From NCBI GenBank assembly GCA_017305595.1, contig JAFKKL010000012.1:1-43234 (forward strand): 43,234 nucleotides of DNA. Reading direction: 5' to 3'. Below, piece after piece: positions 1-8,478 of the stretch (position 1 is its first letter; each line of letters begins with the position of its first letter). Under the pieces are notes generated by a model. It saw nothing but the letters and a program-made list of their open reading frames with translations, ran no database searches and was not told the origin of the DNA. Source of the stretch: Hyphomicrobiales bacterium. Lineage in GTDB: Bacteria; Pseudomonadota; Alphaproteobacteria; Rhizobiales; Xanthobacteraceae. The position numbers and the translations under genes were made by a program.

Positions 1-1
1 G

Positions 2-796
2 CATTTTCGTGATCTCACCTGGAAACGCATCCTCCGCATCGCGCTGCTCGATCTCGCCCTCCCCGTCGCACTCTTGTTGCTGACGCAGGCGCTGGCGCCG
101 ATGAAACTCGGCCAGCTCGCCAACATCCTGCTCGCCATCGCGCTGATCACGCCGATGGGGCCGATGATCTATCGCATCGCCTTCGAGCCGTTGGCGCATT
201 CCAGCGTACTGGTGTTGCTGATGGCGGCGTTCGGTGTGCACTTCTCGCTGATCGGACTGGGGCTGGTGTTCTTCGGCCCCGAAGGCAGCGGCACCACGCC
301 GCTGTCGTCGGCCTCGTTCTCGCTTGGCGATCTTGTCGTCACCGGCCAGAGCGTCGCGGTGCTGATCGTGACGGCGGTGCTGCTGGTGCTGTTCGCGCTG
401 TTCTTCGGCCGCACCCTGCTTGGCAAGGCTCTGCGCGCCTGTTCGTCGAACCGGATCGGCGCGCGGCTGGTCGGCATCCCGACTTCGGTCGCCGGACAGT
501 TTTCGTTCGCCATCGCCGCATTGCTCGGCGCGGTCTCGGGCATTCTGGTCGGCCCGCTGATGATGGTGTTTTACGACTCGGGCTTCCTGATCGGCCTGAA
601 GGCCTTCGTCGCCGCCATCATCGGCGGGCTGGTGAGCTATCCGCTGACGGTGATCGCGGCGCTCGGCGTCGGCTTCGCCGAGGCGCTGTTCTCGTTCTGG
701 GCAAGCAACTTCAAGGAGGTGCTGGTCTTCACCCTGATCATTCCGGTGCTGGCGTGGCGTTCGATCTACGCGCCCTATCATGAGGAATCGGAATGA
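2..796 (+). CDS. livH: Branched-chain-type ABC transporter permease LivH (5' end outside window)
   Basis: This is an inner-membrane permease of the HAAT (LivH/LivM) family. It pairs with the LivM part of the next gene to form the import channel for an amino acid or another small carboxylated substrate. The frame is open from base 2, with no ATG near the edge, so the N-terminus lies outside the window; the first in-frame start-like codon, a TTG at 74, is not convincing. About 264 residues are visible against a usual 290-340. The protein is almost entirely hydrophobic helices, with the family's Gly-rich end (AAIIGGLVSYPLTVIAALGVG). Its stop codon overlaps the next ATG (ATGA at 793-796), so the two are translationally coupled. 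The family is clear; the substrate is not readable from sequence. Confidence 0.9.
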   Translation, partial: HFRDLTWKRILRIALLDLALPVALLLLTQALAPMKLGQLANILLAIALITPMGPMIYRIAFEPLAHSSVLVLLMAAFGVHFSLIGLGLVFFGPEGSGTTPLSSASFSLGDLVVTGQSVAVLIVTAVLLVLFALFFGRTLLGKALRACSSNRIGARLVGIPTSVAGQFSFAIAALLGAVSGILVGPLMMVFYDSGFLIGLKAFVAAIIGGLVSYPLTVIAALGVGFAEALFSFWASNFKEVLVFTLIIPVLAWRSIYAPYHEESE

Positions 797-2565
797 TGAT
801 CACGCTCCGATCCTTCGCGCCGCCGATCGTCGCGGCGGTCCTGCTGATCGCACCGTTCACCGGCTGGCTGCCGGACTATTGGGTGACGCTGTTCAACTAC
901 ATCGGCATTTCGAGCCTCGTCGCCATCGGCCTGGTGCTGCTCACCGGCGTCGGCGGCATGACCTCATTCGGCCAGTCCGCCTTCGTCGGCTTCGGCGCCT
1001 ACACCACCGGCGTGCTGACGGTGCACTTCGGCATCTCGCCATGGCTGACGCTGCCGGCGGCGCTGCTGGTAACGATGGCGGTAGCCGCCGCCGTCGGTGC
1101 AGTGACGGTGCGATTGTCCGGCCATTACCTGCCGCTGGCGACCATCGCCTGGGGCATCGCGTTCTTCTATCTGTTCGGCAACATCAGTTGGCTCGGGGCG
1201 CATGACGGCCTGCCCGGCATTCCGGCGCTACGCGTCGGCACCCATCAACTGATCGACCCGAAGGAATACTTCGTCGTGGTCTGGATCGCCGTGGTGCTGG
1301 CCGTGATCGCGACACAAAATCTCTTGAACGGACGCGTCGGCCGCGCCGTTCGCGCGCTTCGCCGCAGCACACGCGCGGCGGAAGCGTTCGGCGTCAACAC
1401 CGCCGGCGCCAAGCTGATGGTATTTGTCTATGCCGCGATGCTCGCCGGTCTTGCCGGCTGGCTCTACGCACATTTCCAGCGCTCGGTGTCGCCCGGCCCA
1501 TTCGGCGTCGTCGCCGGCACCGAGTATCTGCTGATGGCCGTGCTGGGTGGCGCGGGTCGCGTCTACGGCGCGATCCTCGGCGCGGCTGGCATTACGGTAC
1601 TGCGCGACCAGTTACAGAACCTGTTGCCCTGGCTGTTCGGCCACACCGGCAATTTCGAGTCCATCGCGTATGGCGCGGTGCTGGTGCTGGTGTTGCAAAC
1701 CGCCAGCAACGGGCTGTGGCCGATCCTGTTCGGCCCGCCGCCACCGCCGAAGCCACCGACGCCGCGCGACGGCGATCAACTGCCGACCAAGATGCTGCCG
1801 GAGCCCGGTGTCCGCCTGCTGCAAGTTCAGGACGCGAAGAAAACCTTTGGTGGCCTCGTCGCGGTCAACGATGTCAACTTCGAGGTGGAGAGCAGCCGCA
1901 TCATCGGCCTGATCGGCCCCAATGGCGCAGGGAAAAGCACGACCTTCAACCTGATCACCGGCGCGCTGCCACTGACGTCGGGCGCAATCGCCTTCGAAGG
2001 TCATCCGCTTCAAGCGCAGACGCCGCAGCGCGCGGCGGCGCTCGGGCTCGGCCGCACCTTCCAGCATGTCGAGATCGTCCCTGACATGAGCGTGATCGAG
2101 AACGTCGCGCTCGGCGCCAACCTGCTCGGCCACGCCGGTGTGTTTCGCGCGATGCTCAAGCTTGATCGCGCCGAGGAAGCGCTGCTGTTCGCAACGGCGC
2201 GGCGGCAACTGGAGCGCGTCGGCCTCGCCGACGTCGCGATGCAGCCGGCAGGAACACTCGCGCTCGGCCAGTTGCGCCTCGTCGAGGTGGCGCGCGCGCT
2301 GTGTCTCAACCCGATCCTGCTGCTGCTCGACGAGCCGGCCGCGGGACTGCGCGTCGGCGAGAAGAAGGCGCTGGCCAAACTGCTGCGCGAGGTGCGCAGC
2401 GAAGGCGTCAGCGTGCTGCTGGTCGAGCATGACATGGACTTCGTCATGAGCCTCGCCGACCATCTCGTCGTGCTCGACTTCGGCACCAAGATCGCGGAAG
2501 GCGTTCCCGCCGATATCCGGAAGAATCCTGCCGTGCTGGAAGCCTATCTCGGAGGCGTGTCATGA
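793..2565 (+). CDS. LivM-LivG fusion: ABC permease plus ATP-binding domain
   Basis: This 590-residue protein joins a LivM-type permease (about residues 1-310, many hydrophobic helices, with the LivM-like stretch GVGGMTSFGQSAF near the start) to a LivG-type ATPase (about 340-590) through a Pro-rich linker (PPPPPKPPTP). The Walker A motif GPNGAGKST is at about residues 375-383. Walker B (LLLLDEP) has its Asp near 513. The ABC signature is the relaxed LivG form, ALGQLRLVEVARAL, rather than LSGGQ. LivM and LivG are usually separate proteins; here one chain gives one permease and one ATPase half. It starts inside livH with an AGGA ribosome site and overlaps livF by four bases. It completes the importer with LivH, LivF and the binding protein at 3317. 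Confidence 0.93.
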   Translation: MMITLRSFAPPIVAAVLLIAPFTGWLPDYWVTLFNYIGISSLVAIGLVLLTGVGGMTSFGQSAFVGFGAYTTGVLTVHFGISPWLTLPAALLVTMAVAAAVGAVTVRLSGHYLPLATIAWGIAFFYLFGNISWLGAHDGLPGIPALRVGTHQLIDPKEYFVVVWIAVVLAVIATQNLLNGRVGRAVRALRRSTRAAEAFGVNTAGAKLMVFVYAAMLAGLAGWLYAHFQRSVSPGPFGVVAGTEYLLMAVLGGAGRVYGAILGAAGITVLRDQLQNLLPWLFGHTGNFESIAYGAVLVLVLQTASNGLWPILFGPPPPPKPPTPRDGDQLPTKMLPEPGVRLLQVQDAKKTFGGLVAVNDVNFEVESSRIIGLIGPNGAGKSTTFNLITGALPLTSGAIAFEGHPLQAQTPQRAAALGLGRTFQHVEIVPDMSVIENVALGANLLGHAGVFRAMLKLDRAEEALLFATARRQLERVGLADVAMQPAGTLALGQLRLVEVARALCLNPILLLLDEPAAGLRVGEKKALAKLLREVRSEGVSVLLVEHDMDFVMSLADHLVVLDFGTKIAEGVPADIRKNPAVLEAYLGGVS

Positions 2566-3287
2566 GCGCGCCGCTGTTGGACGTCCGCGACTTGTGCGTC
2601 GCCTACGGCCGTGCAGAGGTGGTGCACACCGTCTCGATCAAGGTGACGCAAGGCGCGCTGGTGACGGTGATCGGCGCTAACGGCGCCGGCAAGACCACGC
2701 TGCTCAACGCATTGATGGGCTTACTGCCCGCGCGTGGCGCGATCGCATTTCGCGACAAGCCGATTGCGGCCGTTTCGCTCGAAGCCCGCGTGCAGCAAGG
2801 CCTGTGTCTCGTGCCGGAGCGGCGCGAACTGTTCGCCGACATGCCGGTGGAGGACAATCTCCTGCTCGGCGGCATCCGCCGTTCGCGCGCCGAGCGCAAC
2901 CAGACGCTGGAGCAGGTGTTCGCACAGTTTCCGCGACTGAAAGAACGCCGCCAGCAATTGGCCGGCACATTGTCCGGCGGTGAACGCCAGATGCTGGCGA
3001 TGGGCCGCGCCTTGATGGCACGCCCGACGCTTTTGATGCTCGACGAGCCGAGCCTCGGTCTCGCGCCGCGCATCGTCCGCGACATTTTCCAGATTCTCAC
3101 CGAACTGCGCGCGAGCGGCGTCTCGATCCTGCTGGTCGAACAGAACGCACGCGCCGCGTTGCAGGTCGCCGACTACGCCTACGTCATGGAACTTGGCGCG
3201 ATTACCACCGAGGGCTCGCCCTCAGAAATCGCACAGGACAACCGCTTGGTCGAAAGTTATCTCGGCCTCGGCGGCAACGACTACTAA
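2562..3287 (+). CDS. livF: Branched-chain-type ABC transporter ATP-binding protein LivF
   Basis: This cytoplasmic ATPase subunit of 241 residues has the normal LivF length. Walker A is GANGAGKTT at residues 38-46, the signature is a canonical LSGGERQ near 140, and Walker B is LLMLDEPSLGL, followed by the LLVEQNA switch region typical of LivF. It is expected to pair with the LivG half of the upstream fusion protein to power uptake. The start is supported by GGAGG six bases upstream and by the ATGA overlap with the preceding gene. The binding-protein gene follows after 29 bases, so the four genes look like one operon. Confidence 0.94.
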   Translation: MSAPLLDVRDLCVAYGRAEVVHTVSIKVTQGALVTVIGANGAGKTTLLNALMGLLPARGAIAFRDKPIAAVSLEARVQQGLCLVPERRELFADMPVEDNLLLGGIRRSRAERNQTLEQVFAQFPRLKERRQQLAGTLSGGERQMLAMGRALMARPTLLMLDEPSLGLAPRIVRDIFQILTELRASGVSILLVEQNARAALQVADYAYVMELGAITTEGSPSEIAQDNRLVESYLGLGGNDY

Positions 3288-3316
3288 ACTGGTAAAAACC
3301 ACCAAGGGAGGACGTC

Positions 3317-4465
3317 ATGCTACGAACGAAAACCTGGCTCATCGCATTGGCGACGACCGCGCTCATGGCCGGCAGCGCACACGCACAGCTCAAAGTCGGC
3401 ATCACCATGAGCGCGTCCGGCCCCGGCGCGGCGCTCGGGCAGCCGCAGAGCAAGACGGTGGCGATCCTGCCGAAGGAAATCGCCGGACAGAAAGTCACCT
3501 ATATCGCGCTCGATGACGAGTCCGATCCGACCAAGGCGGCACAGAATGCCCGCAAGATGATTTCGGAAGAGAAGGTTGACGTGCTGGTCGGCTCGTCGCT
3601 GACGCCAGTGTCGCTGCCGCTGATCGACATCGCCGCCGAAGCGAAAACCCCGCTGCTGACACTCGCTGCCGCCGCTGTGCTGGTGCAGCCGATGGATGAC
3701 AAGAAGAAGTGGGTCTTCAAGGTGGTGCCGAACGACGACATCATGGCCACCGCGATCCTCAAGCACATCGCCAAGACCGGCGCCAAGAAGCTCGGCTATA
3801 TCGGCTTCTCCGACGGTTACGGCGAAGGCTACTATAACGTGCTGAAGGCGGAAGCGCCGAAGGCCGGCATCGAGCTGACGACGCACGAGGTCTATGCCCG
3901 CAACGACGCCAGCGTCACCGGACAAGTGCTGAAGATCATCGCCTCCAAGCCGGACGCGGTATTCATCGCATCCGCGGGCACGCCTGCCGTGCTGCCGCAA
4001 AAGGCCTTGCGCGAGCGCGGCTACAAGGGTCCGATCTACCAGACCCACGGCGTCGCCACCAACGAGTTCATCAAGCTCGGCGGCAAGGATGTCGAGGGCG
4101 CGGAGTACACCGGCGAAGCCTTCACCATCGTCGATGACCTGCCGAAGGACAGCCCGTTCCGCGCCGCGCCGGAGAAGTTCATTGCGGCCTACAAGGCGCA
4201 GTACAAGGAAGAACCGGCTGCCTTCGCGGCGCACCTGTGGGACTCTATGGTCCTAGTGGAGAACGCCATGCCTGCCGCGCTCAAGGCCGGCAAGCCGGGC
4301 ACACCGGAATTCCGCGCTGCGCTGCGTGACGCGCTGGAAAACGGCAAGGAGATCTATCTCAACAACGGCCTCTCCAACATGAGCCCGACCAACCACAACG
4401 GCTACGACGAACGCTCGGCGTTCCTGATCAAGGTCGAAGGCGGCAAATTCCGGCTCGCCAAGTAG
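3317..4465 (+). CDS. Periplasmic substrate-binding protein of the Liv-type ABC importer
   Basis: This 382-residue type I periplasmic binding protein belongs to the LivJ/LivK (Peripla_BP_6) family. Residues 1-23 form a classical signal peptide (positive MLRTK, hydrophobic core, AHA cleavage site), and the mature protein begins QLKVGITMSASGPGA, the usual first strand and ligand-contact loop. A strong ribosome site (GGGAGG) precedes the ATG. It is the last gene of the operon and is followed by a terminator hairpin at 4513-4547. The substrate cannot be assigned. Relatives in Rhodopseudomonas and Bradyrhizobium bind aromatic or fatty acids as often as amino acids. The FCD-type regulator downstream fits a carboxylate-related ligand, but that is inference. 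Confidence 0.92.
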   Translation: MLRTKTWLIALATTALMAGSAHAQLKVGITMSASGPGAALGQPQSKTVAILPKEIAGQKVTYIALDDESDPTKAAQNARKMISEEKVDVLVGSSLTPVSLPLIDIAAEAKTPLLTLAAAAVLVQPMDDKKKWVFKVVPNDDIMATAILKHIAKTGAKKLGYIGFSDGYGEGYYNVLKAEAPKAGIELTTHEVYARNDASVTGQVLKIIASKPDAVFIASAGTPAVLPQKALRERGYKGPIYQTHGVATNEFIKLGGKDVEGAEYTGEAFTIVDDLPKDSPFRAAPEKFIAAYKAQYKEEPAAFAAHLWDSMVLVENAMPAALKAGKPGTPEFRAALRDALENGKEIYLNNGLSNMSPTNHNGYDERSAFLIKVEGGKFRLAK

Positions 4466-4512
4466 ACTGCCGGCTGAAGAAGCTGCCGGCTTTAACCATC
4501 ACGCATCATGGC

Positions 4513-4547
4513 AACGTCCGTCCCTTCGGGGCGGACGTTTTGTTTTG
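4513..4547 (+). terminator. Rho-independent terminator of the liv-type operon
   Basis: A 12-bp stem (left arm 4513-4524, right arm 4528-4539, one G-T pair, three-base loop TTC) is followed by the T-rich tract TTTTGTTTT. It lies about 50 bases after the binding-protein stop codon on the same strand. Confidence 0.85.
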
Positions 4548-4588
4548 CCCCCCTTTTGTCGGTCAAGACAGCGCCAGCCAGACATTAT

Positions 4589-4607
4589 CTGGTATACAAT
4601 ACTCCAG
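4589..4607. promoter_or_regulatory. Possible GntR/FCD operator (GTATAC-centred palindrome)
   Basis: The sequence CTGGTATACAATACTCCAG has the palindromic core GTATAC inside TGGTATACAA, close to the T-GTATAC-A type sites of FadR/VanR-subfamily GntR regulators, plus imperfect outer arms CTGGTA and TACTCCAG. It lies between the liv terminator and the GntR gene, about 145 bases before the likely start, so autoregulation is plausible. A second imperfect inverted repeat (TTTGG...CCAAA) lies near 4687-4710. No experimental site is known to me. Confidence 0.35.
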
Positions 4608-4749
4608 TACCGATGCTCTTCGAAACGGCCGTGAACCCGGTCGACTTTATAAGTGCATAATTTTCAATGATATTTATCGCGTTGACATTTTGGTATCTGG
4701 CATGCCAAATAAAATTGCAGCTTCAAACATGCGTCATGGGATCAACCCA

Positions 4750-5472
4750 ATGCCAGCCACCAGTCCATCGAAAGCCCGCACCGAGACCGAAATGGAGATC
4801 GTTCGTCTCGCCCCGGAAACCAGCTTCAAGACCAAGGCTTACGACGCGCTCAAGGAAGCCATCCTGAAGATGGACATCTACACCACGCCCGATCCCATCA
4901 TGCTCGACGAGCGGGCGTTGTCGGAGAAGCTCGGGGTCAGCCGCACGCCGATCCGCGAGGCCATCGCGATGCTCGAGCAGGATGGGCTGGTGAAGTCGGT
5001 GCCACGGCGCGGCATCGTGGTGGTGCGGCGGACCAAGGCCGAAATCGTCGACATGATTCGCGCCTGGGCGGCGCTGGAAAGCATGGCGGCCCGGCTGATC
5101 ACCCAGACCGCGCGCAAACGCGACATCACCGCGCTACGCGACTTCTTCAAGGATTTTCACAAGGATCGGCTGCCGCAGGACCACATTGAGGAATACTCGA
5201 AGGCCAACATCGCCTTCCATCAGGCACTGATCTCGCTCAGCGAATCCCAGGTGCTCATCAACATGACCGACGGCATCCTGCTGCACGTGCGCGGCTTCCG
5301 GCAACTGACCATCGGCCGCAACGAGCGCATCGCGGCCTCCCTGCCCGAGCATCTTGCCATCATCGGCGCGCTCGAGGAACGCAAGACCGATCTCGCCGAA
5401 AAGTTCGCGCGCGACCATACCCTCGGCCTCGCCACCTACGTCGAGACCCACGGCGACGGGCTGTTCGGTTAA
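4750..5472 (+). CDS. GntR-family transcriptional regulator, FCD (FadR/VanR) subfamily
   Basis: This is a DNA-binding, ligand-responsive regulator of about 240 residues. An N-terminal winged helix (about residues 25-95) contains the GntR recognition motif VSRTPIREAIAMLEQDGLV, then PRRGIVV in the wing. The C-terminal FCD domain (about 100-235) is helical, with the conserved Asp/His positions of a metal-dependent ligand pocket (for example AFHQAL and the region PEHLAIIGAL). The frame is open back to 4540, but that start would lie inside the upstream terminator. The ATG at 4750 has a weak GGGA ahead of it, and 4729 or 4702 are alternatives. It probably controls the neighbouring importer or oxidoreductase, in response to an organic acid; this is inferred from position only. 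Confidence 0.88.
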   Translation: MPATSPSKARTETEMEIVRLAPETSFKTKAYDALKEAILKMDIYTTPDPIMLDERALSEKLGVSRTPIREAIAMLEQDGLVKSVPRRGIVVVRRTKAEIVDMIRAWAALESMAARLITQTARKRDITALRDFFKDFHKDRLPQDHIEEYSKANIAFHQALISLSESQVLINMTDGILLHVRGFRQLTIGRNERIAASLPEHLAIIGALEERKTDLAEKFARDHTLGLATYVETHGDGLFG

Positions 5473-5528
5473 CATCGCCGTGAAGCGTCGCGGTAAGTGG
5501 CGCAGAAAATCGGAACATCCAAACGCAA

Positions 5529-5566
5529 AAAATCCCCCGGGCCGAAGCCCGGGGGATTTCGTTTTA
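5529..5566 (+). terminator. Rho-independent terminator after the GntR gene
   Basis: A perfect 12-bp GC-rich stem (5531-5542 with 5547-5558, loop CGAA) is followed by TTTCGTTTTA. It lies about 55 bases after the GntR stop codon. Confidence 0.8.
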
Positions 5567-5669
5567 TCGCATCGCACGCAACCCTGACCAACTATGGTTG
5601 GCATTGAAGTTCGTGCGCGCGCGTATGATAGGTTCGTTCGTCAATCATCCATAAGGGCGGAGAACTCCC

Positions 5670-6638
5670 ATGAAGGCCTTCATCTACGGAACGCATGGCG
5701 CGGAAATCAGCGACGTCGCGAAACCTCAGGTCAAAGGCCCGCAAGTTCTGGTCCAGGTCCGCGCCTGCGGACTCAATCGCGCCGACCTCGGCATGACCAA
5801 GGGCCATGCACATGGCAGCGCCGGCGGCGCGGGCACCGTGCTCGGCATGGAATGGGCCGGCGAAGTGGCCGAGATCGGTCCCGACGCGAAAGGTGTCAAG
5901 GTCGGCGACCGTGTGATGGGCTCGGGCGCCGCCGCCTTCGCGGAATATGCCCTCGCCGATTACGGGCGACTGTTTCACATCCCCGCCGGCATGGACTTCA
6001 GTGAAGCCGCGACGTTGCCGATCGCGCTGACCACCATGCACAACGCGCTGGTGACCAACGGAGACTTGCGGCCCGGACAATCCGTGCTGATCCAGGGCGC
6101 GAGTTCCGGCGTCGGCCTGATGTCATTGCAGATCGCCAAGCTGAAAGGCGCAAGGACCGTGATCGGCTCCTCGACCAATCCGGAACGGCGCGCGCGGTTG
6201 AAAGATTTCGGAGCGGATATCGCGATCGACTCGCGCGACCCTGCGTGGGTCGACGAAGTGCTGCGCGCGACCGGCGGCTCCGGCGTCGACCTGATCATCG
6301 ATCAGATCTCCGGCCCGGTCGCCAATCAAAATCTCGCGGCGACAAAAGTGCTCGGCCGCATCGTCAATGTCGGCCGGCTTGGCGGCAGCCACGGCGACTT
6401 CAACTTCGATCTGCACGCCGCGCGGCGCATCCACTATATCGGCGTTACCTTCCGCACCCGCTCGATCGAGGAGATCCGCGATATCTTCACGCAGGTGAAA
6501 AACGACATCTGGCCGGCGGTCGAATCCCGCAAGCTCAAGTTGCCAATCGATCGCACCTTCGCGTTCGCGGACATCATCAAGGCGTTCGATCACATGGAAG
6601 CCAACCAGCACCTCGGCAAGATCGTCGTCACGCTTTAA
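5670..6638 (+). CDS. MDR-family NAD(P)H:quinone oxidoreductase-like protein (zinc-independent)
   Basis: This 322-residue cytoplasmic protein belongs to the medium-chain dehydrogenase/reductase superfamily, quinone oxidoreductase branch, which uses NADPH to reduce quinones or enones. The N-terminal GroES-like domain covers about residues 1-130 (ACGLNRADLGM; VLGMEWAGEVAEIG). The Rossmann domain has the glycine motif IQGASSGVGLMSLQIAKLKGA around residue 150, then GSS(T/N)PERR, which favours NADPH. The C-terminal AFADIIKAFDHMEANQHLGKIVV is typical. The Cys/His set of a structural or catalytic zinc site is absent, as expected for this branch. GGAGAA precedes the ATG. It stands alone after a terminator; its substrate is unknown. 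Confidence 0.88.
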   Translation: MKAFIYGTHGAEISDVAKPQVKGPQVLVQVRACGLNRADLGMTKGHAHGSAGGAGTVLGMEWAGEVAEIGPDAKGVKVGDRVMGSGAAAFAEYALADYGRLFHIPAGMDFSEAATLPIALTTMHNALVTNGDLRPGQSVLIQGASSGVGLMSLQIAKLKGARTVIGSSTNPERRARLKDFGADIAIDSRDPAWVDEVLRATGGSGVDLIIDQISGPVANQNLAATKVLGRIVNVGRLGGSHGDFNFDLHAARRIHYIGVTFRTRSIEEIRDIFTQVKNDIWPAVESRKLKLPIDRTFAFADIIKAFDHMEANQHLGKIVVTL

Positions 6639-6757
6639 CGATCGGCATGATGCTGTTTGAAGTCGGAATAATTCGCATCTGCAAGTGGCTGAAAAAATAG
6701 CGGGAGCATCGCTTGCCCCGCTTTGCTGTTGACTGATGGGGCTGCTAAACCCCGCCC

Positions 6758-8146
6758 ATGAGCCAGCATGTCGACACCACGAAAACCCGCGTCGCGGCGA
6801 TCTCCGTCGTCGCCAGCGCAACCATGGCGGCGCTGAAGTTCGTCGTCGGCATCGCGATCGGCAGCCTCGCTTTGATTTCGGAAGCGCTGCACAGCTCCGT
6901 CGATCTCGTCGCCACCATCATCACCTGGATCGTGGTGCGTTTCTCCGACCGGCCTGCCGACGACGAACATCATTACGGCCACGGCAAGTTCGAAAGCCTG
7001 TCTGCGCTCGGCGTCATCGCCCTGCTCTATATTCTTGCCGGTGGCATCCTGGTCACGGCGGTCGGCCATTTGCGCGAGGGCGCGGTGCCACCCACGATCT
7101 CGCTCATTCCCTTCGTGGTCCTGCTGGCCGATATCGGCGTCAACCTGTGGCGGGCCTATGCGCTGCACCGCGCGGCGCACGCCACAAAAAGCCAGGCGCT
7201 TGCCGCCGACGCGCTGCACTTTGCCTCCGACGTGCTCGGCTCGGTGGCGGTCATCGTCGGCCTGATCCTCGCCGCGCTCGGCTATTCTTGGGGCGACGCC
7301 GCCGCTGCGATCGCGATCGCCGTCGTCATCTCGGTGCTCGGCCTGCGGCTCGGACGCTCCACCATCGAGACGCTGCTCGATCGCGCACCCGAGGGCGCGA
7401 CCGACAAGGTGCGTGCAGCGATCCTGAGCGTGCCGGGCGTGATCGGCGTCGGGCGGCTGCGGGCGCGCATGGTCGGCGCGAAATACTTCATCGATGCCGA
7501 CGTTCAGGTGCCGCGAACCTACCCGCTTGATCGCATCGACGCGATCAAGCGCAAGGCACAGGATGCTGTGACGACCTCGCTGGGCGATGCCGACCTCACC
7601 TTCACCGCCCTGCCCGTGGCACGCGACAACGAAACGGTTCGCGATCGGATCATGGTCATCGCGCGCAACGCAGCGCTCGCCATCCATCACGTCACGGTTC
7701 ATGACCTCGGCGGGCGATTGACCGTCAGCATCGACCTCGAAGTCGACGGCCAGCTCGACCTCAGCAAGGCGCACGATATCGCGCAAGGGCTTGAGCAGAG
7801 CATTCGCGATGAATTCGGCGCCGACGTCGAGGTCGATACCCACATCGAGCCGCTGGAGCCTGACGCGCCGTCCGGCATCGATGCCCCCGCGGCCCGCGTC
7901 GCGGAAATCACCGCGGCGCTCTCCAGCTTCGCGACGGGTCACGGCATCCACGACATTCACAACGTGCGCGTGCGCGACACCGAGGCAGGTCAGATCGTCA
8001 ACTTCCACTGCCGGGCTGCGCCGACCATGAGCGTGATGCTGGTGCACGAGGCGGTCGACGACATCGAGCGCGCATTGCGCCGTAACTTTCCGACGGTGAA
8101 GCGCGTCATCAGCCACGCCGAACCGGCCCGCAAAAACATCGACTGA
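6758..8146 (+). CDS. Cation diffusion facilitator (CDF) metal exporter with extended C-terminal domain
   Basis: This inner-membrane divalent-metal/proton antiporter has 462 residues, against about 300 for FieF-type proteins. Residues 1-200 form the six-helix transporter. Helix 2 carries the metal ligands as HxxxD (ALHSSVD) and helix 5 as HxxxD (ALHFASD), an arrangement associated with zinc rather than iron. Residues about 205-285 form the usual dimerisation domain (ZT_dimer). By eye the tail then repeats this type of alpha-beta module twice more (about 290-365 and 375-455), which explains the extra length. No good ribosome site precedes the ATG at 6758. It is monocistronic and shows no visible metal-regulator neighbour. 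Confidence 0.88.
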   Translation: MSQHVDTTKTRVAAISVVASATMAALKFVVGIAIGSLALISEALHSSVDLVATIITWIVVRFSDRPADDEHHYGHGKFESLSALGVIALLYILAGGILVTAVGHLREGAVPPTISLIPFVVLLADIGVNLWRAYALHRAAHATKSQALAADALHFASDVLGSVAVIVGLILAALGYSWGDAAAAIAIAVVISVLGLRLGRSTIETLLDRAPEGATDKVRAAILSVPGVIGVGRLRARMVGAKYFIDADVQVPRTYPLDRIDAIKRKAQDAVTTSLGDADLTFTALPVARDNETVRDRIMVIARNAALAIHHVTVHDLGGRLTVSIDLEVDGQLDLSKAHDIAQGLEQSIRDEFGADVEVDTHIEPLEPDAPSGIDAPAARVAEITAALSSFATGHGIHDIHNVRVRDTEAGQIVNFHCRAAPTMSVMLVHEAVDDIERALRRNFPTVKRVISHAEPARKNID

Positions 8147-8478
8147 CGCGTACCCGACAACGTTCCCGTTTCGGACTCGTCTTTGCGCGACCGTCGGCAC
8201 AAAAATCAGCGTTGGATAAAGATTTTTTCGCGTTAACGATTCGTTGACTCTCGACACGCCGCCGAATCTGGATTCAAATCGCATCATGATTCGAAACGGC
8301 CTGGGGGTCAGTTTGAATCGGCAGGAACTGCGCCCGTTCGCGAAACCCGATTGTCGAACTTGAACGATCATCGGATTTGAACCGGAGCGTCGGACTGACC
8401 TGTAGCAGTGCGTTGCCGCCACCGGAGCGAACGGTTTTGCCGGGGCGGCATTCCAGAGGAATTCCGAGGGGGCAAGGC
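8147..8478. other. Intergenic stretch before the PAS histidine kinase
   Basis: These 332 bases lie between the CDF exporter and the kinase start. The frame of the kinase is open upstream from a TTG at 8377, but the 34 extra residues look like non-coding sequence (Pro/Arg/Gly-rich) and the better start is 8479. A TTAA-N7-TTGA motif lies at 8233-8247. I see no hairpin with a T-tract and no small gene. Confidence 0.5.
8233..8247. promoter_or_regulatory. CtrA-box-like motif
   Basis: TTAACGATTCGTTGA matches the alphaproteobacterial CtrA consensus TTAA-N7-TTAA with one mismatch in the second half. It lies about 235 bases before the kinase start. One match to a short motif is weak evidence by itself. 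Confidence 0.25.
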
